Below, one piece after another: positions 1 through 7,242 of a stretch of DNA of 19,248 bases (its first letter is position 1; every line of letters begins with the position of its first letter). Location: NCBI RefSeq assembly GCF_938017705.1, contig NZ_CALIIS010000062.1:1-19248 (forward strand), in the 5' to 3' direction. Made by a program: the position numbers and the translations under genes. The notes under the pieces were generated by a model. That model made no database searches. It was not told the origin of the DNA and saw only the letters and a list, made by a program, of their open reading frames with translations. This stretch comes from an uncultured Campylobacter sp. (lineage in GTDB: Bacteria; Campylobacterota; Campylobacteria; Campylobacterales; Campylobacteraceae).

Positions 1-207
1 ACCGCCGCTGTTACCGAAAATTTTACCGGCTAGCGCGTTGGCAAGCTCGACTTCGAAACCCTCAAAGCCTTTCTCGCTTGACTTGCTAAAAGGCGGCTCG
101 TTTTCATAAACGCCTACTCTGATAACCTTGCTTTGCTTTATTTCGCTTAAGGAATTCGCAAAAACAAAGATCGCCGACAATAGAATAAGAAAAAATGACT
201 TTTTCAT
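1..207 (-). CDS. Family-3 amino-acid-binding periplasmic protein, N-terminal part only
   Basis: Only the first 69 codons lie in the window; the gene runs off the left edge. The start ATG at 207 is set by AAGGAGG just upstream. Residues 1-17 form a signal peptide (Lys-Lys, a hydrophobic core, then VFA with likely cleavage after Ala17). There is no lipobox cysteine, so a soluble periplasmic protein is expected. The mature part reads VIRVGVYENEPPFSK and then GFEGFEVELANALAGKIFG, the usual N-terminal signature of polar amino-acid binding proteins of ABC importers. It is a close paralogue of the next gene upstream (646-1452), with the same motifs in the same order. No permease or ATPase gene is visible, so the substrate and partner are unknown. 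Confidence 0.85.
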   Translation of the reverse strand, partial: MKKSFFLILLSAIFVFANSLSEIKQSKVIRVGVYENEPPFSKSSEKGFEGFEVELANALAGKIFGNSGG

Positions 208-645
208 AATTTCCTCCTTGAATTTTAAATTTTTCGTAATTGTAATGTAAATTTTCTTAAAATTTCATTTTACTAGAACCGAAACTATTCCCTAAATTGC
301 GAGTTTAGCGATAAAATTTCGTAACTAAAATTTCTAAGCATAATGATAGAGGCTTTTTAAATTTTGCTACCTTGCGCCAAACCCTGCCTGCTCTCATTAA
401 ATTTTAGCGCTTCGCTATAAAATTTCGTGCGTCTATTAGCGCCGCAAAAATAGCACGCCGCTGCGAAATTCTATGGAATTTTATAAATTCCGCAACGGCG
501 CGTTAGTAAAATCTTACAATCTAAACCAAGCTCGCAAAGTCGGGCAAAATAGCAAGACTATGCGAGCCTTTTAAATTTTACCTAGCGAGAGCACACAGCT
601 ATGCCTACGAAAACAAACACAGGCGAGCCGTACCGCTATGCCCGC
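208..645. other. Gene-free spacer between the two binding-protein genes, with hairpins
   Basis: About 440 bases without a convincing gene on either strand. Two inverted repeats stand out. One at about 400-425 has arms TTTTAGCG and CGCTATAAAA around a short loop and would read as a weak terminator for the upstream gene 646-1452. The second, at 456-500, is described separately. The word CTATGC recurs near 555, 600 and 636 without an obvious meaning. The bases just before 207 are the leader of the truncated gene. Confidence 0.6.
456..500. repeat. Large imperfect inverted repeat (hairpin)
   Basis: The left arm at 456-470 (CGCCGCTGCGAAATT) pairs with the right arm at 486-500 (AATTCCGCAACGGCG), 13 of 15 positions matching, around a 15-base loop. 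It lies downstream of the binding-protein gene at 646-1452, so it could terminate or stabilise that transcript. There is no clean run of T after it on the minus strand, so a simple terminator is not certain. The TGCG/AATT core is shared with the palindrome at 7495-7520. Confidence 0.55.
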
Positions 646-1452
646 CTAAAATAAGCTATAAAGATCATCTAGCAAGAAATATTTTTTCTCCGCAGTACCC
701 TTGTAATACGGCTCAATCGTCTCGTCATAGGTCTTTTTCATAAAGCCGTTCTTACTTAGCTTGACTAGCTCGCCGTTTAAGAACTCAAGCAGATCCTTAT
801 TGCCCTTAGAAACCGCGATGCCTAAGAAATCCGAAACGCCTAAATTCTTAATATTTTCCTCGGTGTCGCTGTCGATTACAGCATAAGCTAAAACTATCAG
901 ATTGTCTGTCGCATATCCGATGCCCTTACCGTCCTTTAGCATTTTATAGCATTCATTTGCAGTGGCGCAATTTACAATTTCAAAGCCCTCTTTTCTAAAA
1001 TACGCTTCGCCCGTAGTTCCGGTTTCTGCAATGATCGGCTTACCGTGTAAATCAGACATAGTTTTGATCTTATCTCCCTTGCGGGTTAGCACGCCGATAT
1101 TTACTGCGAAATACGGCGTCGTAAAATCGACTAGCTGCTTACGCTCATTTGTGATCGTAAAGGTCGCAAGCACCATATCTACTTTATTTTCTTCCAACAC
1201 TTTTAAACGCTCACTAGCCTTTACGGGCACGAATTCCACCTTGCCCGCCTTGCCGCCGAATATATCTTTTGATAGCGCCTCGGCTAGGGTCACCTCAAAT
1301 CCTTGAAATTTGCCGTCTTCAAATTTACTAAAAGGCGGTTGCGCCTCGAAAACGCCTACGCGCACACTGCCCGATTGCCTGATCTCTGATAGGGTATTTG
1401 CCACTACACTACTTGTAAATAGCAATAAAATTCCCAAAATTATCTTTTTCAT
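646..1452 (-). CDS. Periplasmic amino-acid-binding protein of an ABC importer (solute-binding family 3)
   Basis: A 268-residue protein of the length usual for family-3 solute-binding proteins, which deliver polar amino acids to an ABC permease in the inner membrane. Residues 1-18 are a signal peptide (MKKIILGILL..., cleavage likely after VVA at 16-18) without a lipobox. The body shows VRVGVFEAQPPFSK, GFEVTLAEAL, the hallmark VDMVLATFTITNERK with DFTTPYF, and a C-terminal KKTYDETIEPYY. This pattern resembles the Campylobacter CjaA/PEB1 proteins (cysteine or aspartate/glutamate binding), closer to CjaA by eye. The ligand cannot be decided from the sequence. The start is supported by AAAGGA eight bases upstream. 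Its paralogue follows downstream at 1-207, so the pair arose by duplication. No permease or ATPase gene is next to it. Confidence 0.88.
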   Translation of the reverse strand: MKKIILGILLLFTSSVVANTLSEIRQSGSVRVGVFEAQPPFSKFEDGKFQGFEVTLAEALSKDIFGGKAGKVEFVPVKASERLKVLEENKVDMVLATFTITNERKQLVDFTTPYFAVNIGVLTRKGDKIKTMSDLHGKPIIAETGTTGEAYFRKEGFEIVNCATANECYKMLKDGKGIGYATDNLIVLAYAVIDSDTEENIKNLGVSDFLGIAVSKGNKDLLEFLNGELVKLSKNGFMKKTYDETIEPYYKGTAEKKYFLLDDLYSLF

Positions 1453-1623
1453 ATCGTTCCTTTAATTACAATGATTAGCCTAGCCACGCATCTGCGTCGC
1501 TTCGGCAAGCCCTCTTAAGCCGGTCGTATATTATTCGCTCACTTCTCCTTTCGACATTTTTTAAAATTTCTTTACCTTTGAAATTTTGCGGCGTATTTTA
1601 CGCAAATTTCATTTAAAATACAT

Positions 1624-2319
1624 TTAATCTGCGCCGTGATTTAGATCCCAATCGATCTCTCCCAGACCGTGCGCGCGCAGATATTCGTTGCATCTGCTAA
1701 AATGCCTGCAGCCGAAAAACGCTCCTCCTGCAAGCGGGCTAGGATGAGCGGCGGTTAAAATGAGATGCCTCTGCGCATCGATCAGCGCAGATTTTGCTTT
1801 GGCGAAATTTCCCCACAGCATAAAGACCAAATTTTGCCGCCTCGCGCTTAAAATTTTAATCACGGCGTCGGTGAAAATTTGCCAGCCGAAGCCGCTGTGC
1901 GAGTTCGCGCGGTTCGCGCCCACGCTAAGGCTCGCATTAAGTAGCAGCACGCCCTGCTTCGCCCAGTAGCTCAGATCGCCGCTTTCAGGCTCGCTGATAC
2001 TCAGATCGCTTTTAATCTCTTTATAGATATTTACGAGGCTGGGCGGAATTCGCACGCCGCGTGGCACCGAAAAGCTAAGCCCCATCGCCTGATGCGCGCC
2101 GTGGTAGGGATCCTGCCCCAAAATCACCGCGCGCACCCGCTCAAACGGAGTGAGATTAAAGGCATTAAAGATCAAATTTCCCGGCGGATAGACGATCTCG
2201 CGCGCCTTTGCGGCGAGCAGGTTTTCTTTGATCTTCGCAAAATACTCGCTTAAAAATTCCTCCCTAAGCGCCTCTTTCCAGCCGCTCTCGATCCTCACGT
2301 CGTCTAAATTTATCTGCAT
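1624..2319 (-). CDS. ung: Uracil-DNA glycosylase, family 1
   Basis: A 231-residue protein that removes uracil from DNA, the first step of base excision repair after cytosine deamination or dUTP incorporation. All family-1 signatures are present. The water-activating loop GQDPYHG lies at 68-74, with catalytic Asp70. The uracil-stacking Phe is in GLSFSVP (Phe83). LLLN at 125-128 ends in the base-reading Asn128. The minor-groove loop HPSPL lies at 192-196, with catalytic His192. The length matches the E. coli enzyme (229). The start ATG at 2319 has AAAGGG eight bases upstream. A possible -10 box TAAAAT lies about 36 bases before the start. It stands alone, with long spacers on both sides. Confidence 0.97.
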   Translation of the reverse strand: MQINLDDVRIESGWKEALREEFLSEYFAKIKENLLAAKAREIVYPPGNLIFNAFNLTPFERVRAVILGQDPYHGAHQAMGLSFSVPRGVRIPPSLVNIYKEIKSDLSISEPESGDLSYWAKQGVLLLNASLSVGANRANSHSGFGWQIFTDAVIKILSARRQNLVFMLWGNFAKAKSALIDAQRHLILTAAHPSPLAGGAFFGCRHFSRCNEYLRAHGLGEIDWDLNHGAD

Positions 2320-2464
2320 GCCAGCCCTTTAAGCTTTAATAAATTAACGCCCTAATTTTACAATAAATTTTAAAAATAGTATCGCTCGTGCGCGCCGCTG
2401 CAATCAAAGGCGGATCGCCCGCGCTCTCTCGCCGCCAACCGATCTCACCGATCTATAGGCGCCG

Positions 2465-2677
2465 CTACACGATCACGATCAAAAGCGCCACAAAGAGCAG
2501 CAGGGCGATCGTCTTTTTATTATCGTTAAGCAAGCTCTACGGGTAAAAAGCAAACAAAATCGCGTAGGCAAAAAGCGCGATTGCAAACTCCCACGGGTTA
2601 TTATCTCTGAATTTTAACCTATAAGTGACCCGAAAGCTATATGCGAAAGCAGCGATAAAATTTGAGCCGGTTTCATA
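2465..2677 (-). pseudogene. Decayed gene for a small two-helix membrane protein
   Basis: Reading the minus strand down from 2677 gives about 70 codons of protein-like sequence: YETGSNFIAAFAYSFR, then RLKFRDNNPWEFAIALFAYA and ILFAFYP, an in-frame TAG at 2537-2539, then SLLNDNKKTIALLLF and VALLIVIV ending in TAG at 2465-2467. The two hydrophobic stretches separated by LLNDNKK look like two membrane helices, and the composition is that of real coding sequence. Just upstream, another frame (from about 2728) reads NKYRYDGLEAK, stop, EIAKI and would join the first frame by a frameshift near 2679. I interpret this as a small membrane-protein gene broken by stops and a frameshift. I do not recognise the family. 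A chance hydrophobic frame is the alternative. Confidence 0.4.
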
Positions 2678-2785
2678 CTATCTTTGCGATCTCCTATTTC
2701 GCCTCAAGTCCATCGTATCGATATTTGTTCACTTAAAAACGCTGCAATCTTAAAATTTTACGCCGTTTCTTGCGGCTTTAAAATT

Positions 2786-3382
2786 TCATCGCGCGGGCTT
2801 GTCTTTAAGACCGTAATACGGATAATCCATCGCCGCAGCGGCAGCCTCTCGCGCAGAGGCGCCTGCGAATTTTTCGATCACGCAAAGTCCAAGCTCGATG
2901 GAGCTGCTCACGCCGCCTGCGGTGATGATCTCGCCTTCTGCGGGCAGGCTCTCGTGCACGAGCCGCTCGTGCACCACGTCCGCGCAGTAAGGTGCCAGCA
3001 GATCGTAGCAAAACGGATGCGTAGTCGCGCGCCTACCTCGCAAAAACCCCGCCGCGCCCAGAAGTAGCGAACCGGTGCAAACGCTAAACTTATACTTCGC
3101 ATCGCGCGCGGTTGCGAGCCACGAGATGAAACCCGCATCGTCCCTCAGGCGGCGCGTCGCCGTACCGCCGGGCACAAAAACCGCATCAAAGCCGCCTAGG
3201 TCCGTCGTAATCTCGCCCGCATCGATCGTAAGGCCGCCGCTGTCCGAAACCTGCCGCTCGCGCGAGCAAAACCTCATCTCAAGCTGCGGACGGACGGCTT
3301 TGAGCCTTAGCATACAATCGTAAAATCCCACAAAATCGAGGTGCGTCTGTCCACTAAACATCACAAACGCTAGATTTTTCAT
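2786..3382 (-). CDS. DJ-1/PfpI superfamily protein (class I glutamine-amidotransferase-like)
   Basis: A 198-residue protein starting at MKNLAFVMFSG. The start at 3382 is chosen because AAAGGA lies just upstream and because the open frame further upstream (to 3511) reads unlike a protein of this family. The fold is indicated by DAVFVPGG at 67-73, the nucleophile elbow SVCTGS with Cys102, RATTHP at 118-123 and ITAGGVSSSIELGL at 153-166. This arrangement is typical of the isonitrile hydratase / AraC-amidotransferase-like branch, here without a DNA-binding domain. The actual substrate is unknown, so 'isonitrile hydratase' in databases should not be taken literally. No partner gene is evident. Confidence 0.85.
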   Translation of the reverse strand: MKNLAFVMFSGQTHLDFVGFYDCMLRLKAVRPQLEMRFCSRERQVSDSGGLTIDAGEITTDLGGFDAVFVPGGTATRRLRDDAGFISWLATARDAKYKFSVCTGSLLLGAAGFLRGRRATTHPFCYDLLAPYCADVVHERLVHESLPAEGEIITAGGVSSSIELGLCVIEKFAGASAREAAAAAMDYPYYGLKDKPAR

Positions 3383-3598
3383 GATCCGTCCTTTAAATTT
3401 ATCGCTCGCCCAAGCTTTCGATTTGTCATCGCTGCAATTCTCGGCGGCGCAAGTCGTAAAATGCGCGGAGGCTGAATTTTGATACCGCAGGCCGCCAAAA
3501 CGCTCAAACAAATTTTAAATTTTACCCGCATTAGAACTCGCAGAATTTTTACCGCCCGCGAATGAAATTTCAGAAGCGGTTAAAATTTTGCACGTTTT

Positions 3599-4345
3599 TT
3601 ATTCCGCCTTACTCAGACCTGCAAAAGCCCGCACGCCCGCATAGTGCAGCCTTTTTGAAACATTCTCAAATTCCAAATTCCAAACCCCCTCGTCATATTT
3701 CCATTCAAACGGCGTTTTGTAGTTTTCGTAAATTTTACAAGCCCGATTATTGACTTCTTTGGTGAGCTCCGCGATATTCAAAGCCTTGCCGGCCTCGCTC
3801 ATCATCAAATGCCAGTTATCCAAATCGGCGGGGTTTTCGGTGTGGATGGATTTTTCGCGCGGCAGATAATACACAAAATCGCCCGTATCAAAGGGAAATA
3901 AAGTATGGCATAGCGCAATGCCGTAAATTTTTTGAGCAAATACGGTCGGAAGCTGCTCGTCCGAATAGCCGAAAGTCGAAACATATAAAAAGCTACGCAA
4001 GATGCTTGCTAAATTTCTACAAACGGGCGCGAAAGCGTATCTGCACGCCCGCTGCGTTAAGGCGCCGTTTCGAATAAAACTTATGGCGCTATCGATCTCT
4101 CTTCTTCTTGCTTGCACGTATTTTATATTTTTAAATCGCCAAGCTTGCATCAGCTCCAAAGAACCGTCGATGGCTCGCAGATACTTGTCTCTTTTTTCAT
4201 CCGCCGTGCCGCTTAGCTCCGCGATCCTCGCAGCAGCCTGCCTCCAAAACGGGATCAGGGTTTGTACCCATCCCAGGTAGCTCAGATAAAGCGCGTCCGG
4301 CTCCTCCTTTTCAAAAGCCGCTCTCATCTGCGTAAGTTTTATCAT
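3599..4345 (-). CDS. Unrecognised 248-residue protein
   Basis: I do not recognise this family. The start is placed at 4345 (MIKLTQMRAAF), where AAAAGGG precedes the ATG; the longer frame up to 4474 would run into the thyX coding region and reads as low-quality basic sequence. The protein has no signal peptide and no membrane helix, so it is probably cytoplasmic. It begins with a mainly helical, charged half (ADEKRDKYLRAIDGSLELM, WRFKNIKYVQARRREID). The second half is richer in aromatic residues (FPFDTGDFVYYLPREK, ENPADLDNWHLM, YKTPFEWKYDEGVWNLEFE). Codon use matches the neighbours. It lies 34 bases downstream of thyX on the same strand and may be co-transcribed with it. No function is proposed. 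Confidence 0.75.
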   Translation of the reverse strand: MIKLTQMRAAFEKEEPDALYLSYLGWVQTLIPFWRQAAARIAELSGTADEKRDKYLRAIDGSLELMQAWRFKNIKYVQARRREIDSAISFIRNGALTQRACRYAFAPVCRNLASILRSFLYVSTFGYSDEQLPTVFAQKIYGIALCHTLFPFDTGDFVYYLPREKSIHTENPADLDNWHLMMSEAGKALNIAELTKEVNNRACKIYENYKTPFEWKYDEGVWNLEFENVSKRLHYAGVRAFAGLSKAE

Positions 4346-4379
4346 CGCAGCCCTTTTGTATCTAAATTTTTCCCGCCCG

Positions 4380-5018
4380 CTACTCTTCGCTTTGCATCTT
4401 CTCGCCGCTTGCCATGCAGCTTTGGAATATAAATTTATGCTCCTGCGGTAGCGCTTCGTAAATTTTACCGGCAAGCTCGCGGATCTCCCAAAGTGCGGCT
4501 TTGCTAGAGCGCAGAGCGAGGAAGTTTTGTAAACTGCGTGCGTTTATGCTCCAGCTAAGCTCGCTCTTGTAGCACTCTGGCAGGCAGTATTTGGCGATAT
4601 CAAGGGTGATCGGGGTCTGTAAGATTACGCGTAAATTTTCAAGAGCCGCGATACTTGCGTTATCGACCGCTTCGTTGCCGGTAAGCACGATGTATCGCGC
4701 GGCGTTTTCGAAATCCCCTTGCGCGAAGCTGCCCTCGCCGCGCAATTCTTTGAGAGTGTAGCGAGTGGATTTTACGCTAAGGCTTGCGAGGCGGTGGCGC
4801 GCCAGCTCCTGAAGCAGCGCGCGCGAAATACCGCTGATGTAGAAGTTGTAGTAGAGGTGCTCGAGCGTGCTTGAGTGCTTGAGCTGGTTGCCGACGCGAT
4901 CAATGAGCGCTAGGTCTTTGGCGCCGCCGCAATCGCCGCGCTCGAAGCTCTGCCAGCAGGTGCGGATCGCATTTGAGCAGACCCAAAGCGGAGTGAAATT
5001 TAGAAGTTTGACTTGCAT
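4380..5018 (-). CDS. thyX: Flavin-dependent thymidylate synthase
   Basis: A 212-residue enzyme that methylates dUMP to dTMP using FAD, NADPH and methylenetetrahydrofolate, giving tetrahydrofolate. It replaces ThyA in many Campylobacteria. The ThyX motif RHRxxSxxxxSxR is intact at 74-86 (Arg74-His75-Arg76, Ser79, Ser84, Arg86). The C-terminal NARSLQNFLALR at 159-170 matches the conserved substrate-binding helix of the family. The start is placed at 5018 (MQVKLLNFTPL), which has AAAGGA at good spacing and agrees with the C. jejuni N-terminus as I remember it; the frame is open nine codons further. An unrecognised gene follows 34 bases downstream. Confidence 0.96.
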   Translation of the reverse strand: MQVKLLNFTPLWVCSNAIRTCWQSFERGDCGGAKDLALIDRVGNQLKHSSTLEHLYYNFYISGISRALLQELARHRLASLSVKSTRYTLKELRGEGSFAQGDFENAARYIVLTGNEAVDNASIAALENLRVILQTPITLDIAKYCLPECYKSELSWSINARSLQNFLALRSSKAALWEIRELAGKIYEALPQEHKFIFQSCMASGEKMQSEE

Positions 5019-5144
5019 GATTATCCTTTGAAATTTTAAGCGCATTTTAACGCTATCGCACTTTTAAACCGATAAAATTTCGCAAAACGACGCTTTTAAT
5101 AAACAAAGCTCGCGCCTAAGCTTTGCGAGAAGAAATGCTTCATT

Positions 5145-5771
5145 TTATCTTTTTTTGCTGCCGCCGCGAGAGATTAAAATTTCATCCAGCTCGTAGCGCG
5201 TGTGCGGGTATTTGCTAGGCTCACCACGCCCCAAAGCCACGACGATTGCAGGACGAAATTTCGCCTCTAAAGCGCAGAATTTTTCCAAAGCCTCGGCGTC
5301 AAAGCCGGTCATTATACACGAGCGCACGTCAAAGCCCTCGGCGATATTAGCGATATTTGCCGCTAAGATATAAAGCTGCTTGGTCGCGTAGTTCATCAGC
5401 GCTTCGTCATCTAAGCCCGCAAATTTCGCGCGGAAATAATTCATCGCAGCTTCATATTTTTGCGGAGCGTTTGCACGACGGCGAACGGTTCGTTCTGAAT
5501 ACTCCTCGCCCACGCGCAGATCGTTACGCGCGATTAAAATCACGGCGTGCGAGCACTCAGCGACTTGCGGCTGGCTGTTGCAGGCTGCAGAAAGCTCTTT
5601 TAACTCGCAAGGATCCGAGACTATCATCATCTTCCACGGTTCCAATCCGCATGAGCTGGGACTTAAGCGCGCAAGATCAAGTATCTCGCGCACGAGCTCG
5701 CTATTTAGTTTATAGCTGCAAAATTTACGGCAGCTGTGGCGAGAGAGCATCACTTCTTTTATCGATTTCAT
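5145..5771 (-). CDS. Nitroreductase family FMN flavoprotein, RdxA-like
   Basis: A 208-residue protein with the nitroreductase fold: SRHSCRKF at 10-17 (the FMN-phosphate-binding N-terminal motif), ARLSPSSCGLEPWKMMIV at 34-51, an FMN-binding central helix region and the C-terminal VVALGRGEPSKYP at 177-189. Family members reduce nitro-aromatics or quinones with NAD(P)H. RHSC, with cysteine where most homologues have Ser/Thr/Val, recalls H. pylori RdxA, the oxygen-insensitive nitroreductase behind metronidazole sensitivity. That comparison is from memory. The protein contains eight cysteines (14, 18, 41, 55, 64, 73, 152, 166), which is many for its size. The start at 5771 has AAAGGAG just upstream; longer starts would overrun the promoter at 5796-5801. 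Confidence 0.88.
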   Translation of the reverse strand: MKSIKEVMLSRHSCRKFCSYKLNSELVREILDLARLSPSSCGLEPWKMMIVSDPCELKELSAACNSQPQVAECSHAVILIARNDLRVGEEYSERTVRRRANAPQKYEAAMNYFRAKFAGLDDEALMNYATKQLYILAANIANIAEGFDVRSCIMTGFDAEALEKFCALEAKFRPAIVVALGRGEPSKYPHTRYELDEILISRGGSKKR

Positions 5772-5795
5772 TTTATCTCCTTTAAAATTCGCGGC

Positions 5796-5801
5796 ATTAT
5801 A
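5796..5801 (-). promoter_or_regulatory. -10 box of the nitroreductase gene
   Basis: Minus-strand TATAAT, a perfect sigma-70 -10 box, sits 24 bases before the ATG at 5771. Transcription would start at about 5789, leaving a short leader that contains only the AAAGGAG ribosome site. Campylobacter promoters often lack a recognisable -35 box, and none is obvious here. Confidence 0.6.
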
Positions 5802-5826
5802 GCGGGTTTGCCTAAATTCCACTCGG

Positions 5827-5848
5827 CTAGCTTGGCGAGTTAAGCTAG
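5827..5848. promoter_or_regulatory. Inverted repeat in the divergent nitroreductase/transporter region
   Basis: CTAGCTT at 5827-5833 and AAGCTAG at 5842-5848 form a perfect 7-base inverted repeat with an 8-base spacer. It lies between two divergently transcribed genes, just outside the nitroreductase -10 box. An operator is possible. A chance repeat cannot be excluded. Confidence 0.3.
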
Positions 5849-5892
5849 ATTTTGCTAATATTGCCCTTTAAAATTCTGCTACAAGGCATAAT

Positions 5893-7242
5893 ATGAATGA
5901 TAAATTTAGCAAAATCGGCTTCATCCTCGCAGTCGCAGGCAGCGCCGTGGGGCTCGGTAATGCGTGGAAATTCCCCACTTTAGTAGGCACCAACGGCGGC
6001 AGCGCATTTATCTTGCTATATCTTTTGCTGACGCTTTTGGTTAGCTTCGTGATTTTTTTAGCCGAGATCGTCATCGGCAGGCTAAGCGAAAGTGATCCGG
6101 TGCGCGCATTTGAAAAACTCGCGCCCTCATACAAAGGCGCATGGAAATACGCGGGATTTTTTATGATTAGTGCGCTTTTGATCTATGCTTTTTACAGCGT
6201 CGTAATGGGCTGGATCCTAAAATACGTGGTCTCAAGCGCTTTGTATCTGCCAAAAAGTATAGATGAAAGCGGCGCAGCGTTTAAAGCACTTTTAGGTAGC
6301 GACTTTTTAAGCGTGGCGGTGTGCTTTACCATAGCGTCGGCGTTTTGCTTTTTCATCGTATCTAAAGGTGTCAAAAGCGGCATCGAGCGACTTAATGTCT
6401 GGATGATGCCCGCGCTATTTATTTTGCTAGTTTTGATGCTAATTTACGCCGCGAGTTTCGATGGATTCGGACGTAGCGCAAAATTCTTGCTAGTGCCAGA
6501 TTTTTCCAAGCTTAATAAAGATAGCGTTCTTTCGGCGCTAGGACTTGCGTTTTTTACGCTTTCGCTTGGCGTTACTACGATTATGACCTATGCTGCAAGC
6601 CTGCCTGCGCGCACCAATATCCTAACCTCAAGCATAAATATCGTCTGCATTAATGTCCTAATCGGCCTGATGATGGGGCTTATCGTCTTTACTTTCATCT
6701 TTGAATTCGGTGGCGATCCCAAAGCGCAAGGTCCTGGGCTAGTGTTTGTCTCGCTGGTAGTGCTTTTTTCAAAGCTCGGTGCTATCGGAAACATCCTAGC
6801 CTTTTTATTTTTTACTTCGCTGTTGTTTGCGGCGATTACTTCTGCAATTTCGATGCTGGAGCCTGCGATTTATTATCTCGTAAACTCCCGCAAGCTAAGC
6901 CGGAAGCGCGCTTCACTTTTAGTTTTTGCCGTGACGTATGTTTTAGGAATATGCTGCATTTTGGGTTATTACGGGGGCACGAGCGAGTATTTTAGCCTAG
7001 GTGGCAAGAGCTTTTTTGACGTGCTTGATTACCTGACCTCGAATATCTTAATGCCTCTTAGCGGCATAATTGTGGCGATTTTCGTAGGGTTCGTGATCAA
7101 AAAACGAGCCGTCGAAATTCTACTGCGTCCATATATGGGACGAATAGGCTTTAAGCTGTGGTATTTCGTGCTGCTGCGCTTCGTGGCGCCAGTCGCGATC
7201 GTAGTGATAGCGCTCAATCAGCTAAAAATTTTAAATTTTTAA
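5893..7242 (+). CDS. Sodium-dependent NSS/SNF family transporter, copy 1
   Basis: A 449-residue inner-membrane protein of the neurotransmitter:sodium symporter family (LeuT fold), which takes up amino acids or related small molecules with sodium. Helix 1 carries the signature DKFSKIGFILAVAG then AVGLGNAWKFP at 18-28, which contributes sodium and substrate ligands. The helix 6 region LGLAFFTLSLGVTTIMTYA at 216-234 matches the unwound substrate-binding helix of LeuT. TSLLFAAITSAISMLEP at 308-324 matches helix 8 with its sodium-site Ser/Thr residues. About eleven hydrophobic segments are visible, as is usual for bacterial members. ATG at 5893 has AAGG six bases upstream, a modest site. A paralogue follows at 7551. 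The substrate cannot be told from the sequence. Confidence 0.92.
   Translation: MNDKFSKIGFILAVAGSAVGLGNAWKFPTLVGTNGGSAFILLYLLLTLLVSFVIFLAEIVIGRLSESDPVRAFEKLAPSYKGAWKYAGFFMISALLIYAFYSVVMGWILKYVVSSALYLPKSIDESGAAFKALLGSDFLSVAVCFTIASAFCFFIVSKGVKSGIERLNVWMMPALFILLVLMLIYAASFDGFGRSAKFLLVPDFSKLNKDSVLSALGLAFFTLSLGVTTIMTYAASLPARTNILTSSINIVCINVLIGLMMGLIVFTFIFEFGGDPKAQGPGLVFVSLVVLFSKLGAIGNILAFLFFTSLLFAAITSAISMLEPAIYYLVNSRKLSRKRASLLVFAVTYVLGICCILGYYGGTSEYFSLGGKSFFDVLDYLTSNILMPLSGIIVAIFVGFVIKKRAVEILLRPYMGRIGFKLWYFVLLRFVAPVAIVVIALNQLKILNF

Noticed and set aside
962..1306. 114-codon plus-strand frame inside the binding-protein gene
   Set aside because: It lies fully opposite a gene with clear family motifs, has no ribosome site and reads as low-quality sequence; a shadow of the opposite strand.
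1475..1560. Possible riboswitch in the leader of the binding-protein gene
   Set aside because: Some GC-rich pairing is visible, but I could not fit it to any riboswitch class, and the stretch can also be read as a protein fragment.
2684..3067. 127-codon plus-strand frame across the PfpI-type gene
   Set aside because: The opposite strand encodes a recognisable DJ-1/PfpI protein with its nucleophile elbow. This frame has no motif and no good ribosome site.
3383..3511. 43-residue N-terminal extension of the PfpI-type protein
   Set aside because: The ATG at 3382 has a good AAAGGA site and gives the family's normal N-terminus; the extension does not look like a signal peptide or domain.
4346..4474. 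Longer start for the unrecognised protein, overlapping thyX
   Set aside because: It would overlap the 3' end of thyX by 95 bases with basic, unlikely sequence, while the ATG at 4345 has AAAAGGG upstream.
6973..6977. Short G run as a phase-variation tract
   Set aside because: Only five G; Campylobacter contingency tracts are usually eight or more. The A7 run at about 10052-10058 lies in a spacer. No gene in the window shows an on/off homopolymer.
5868..7217. Long minus-strand frames opposite transporter copy 1
   Set aside because: Opposite a conserved membrane protein; such frames are expected from the codon pattern of hydrophobic genes.
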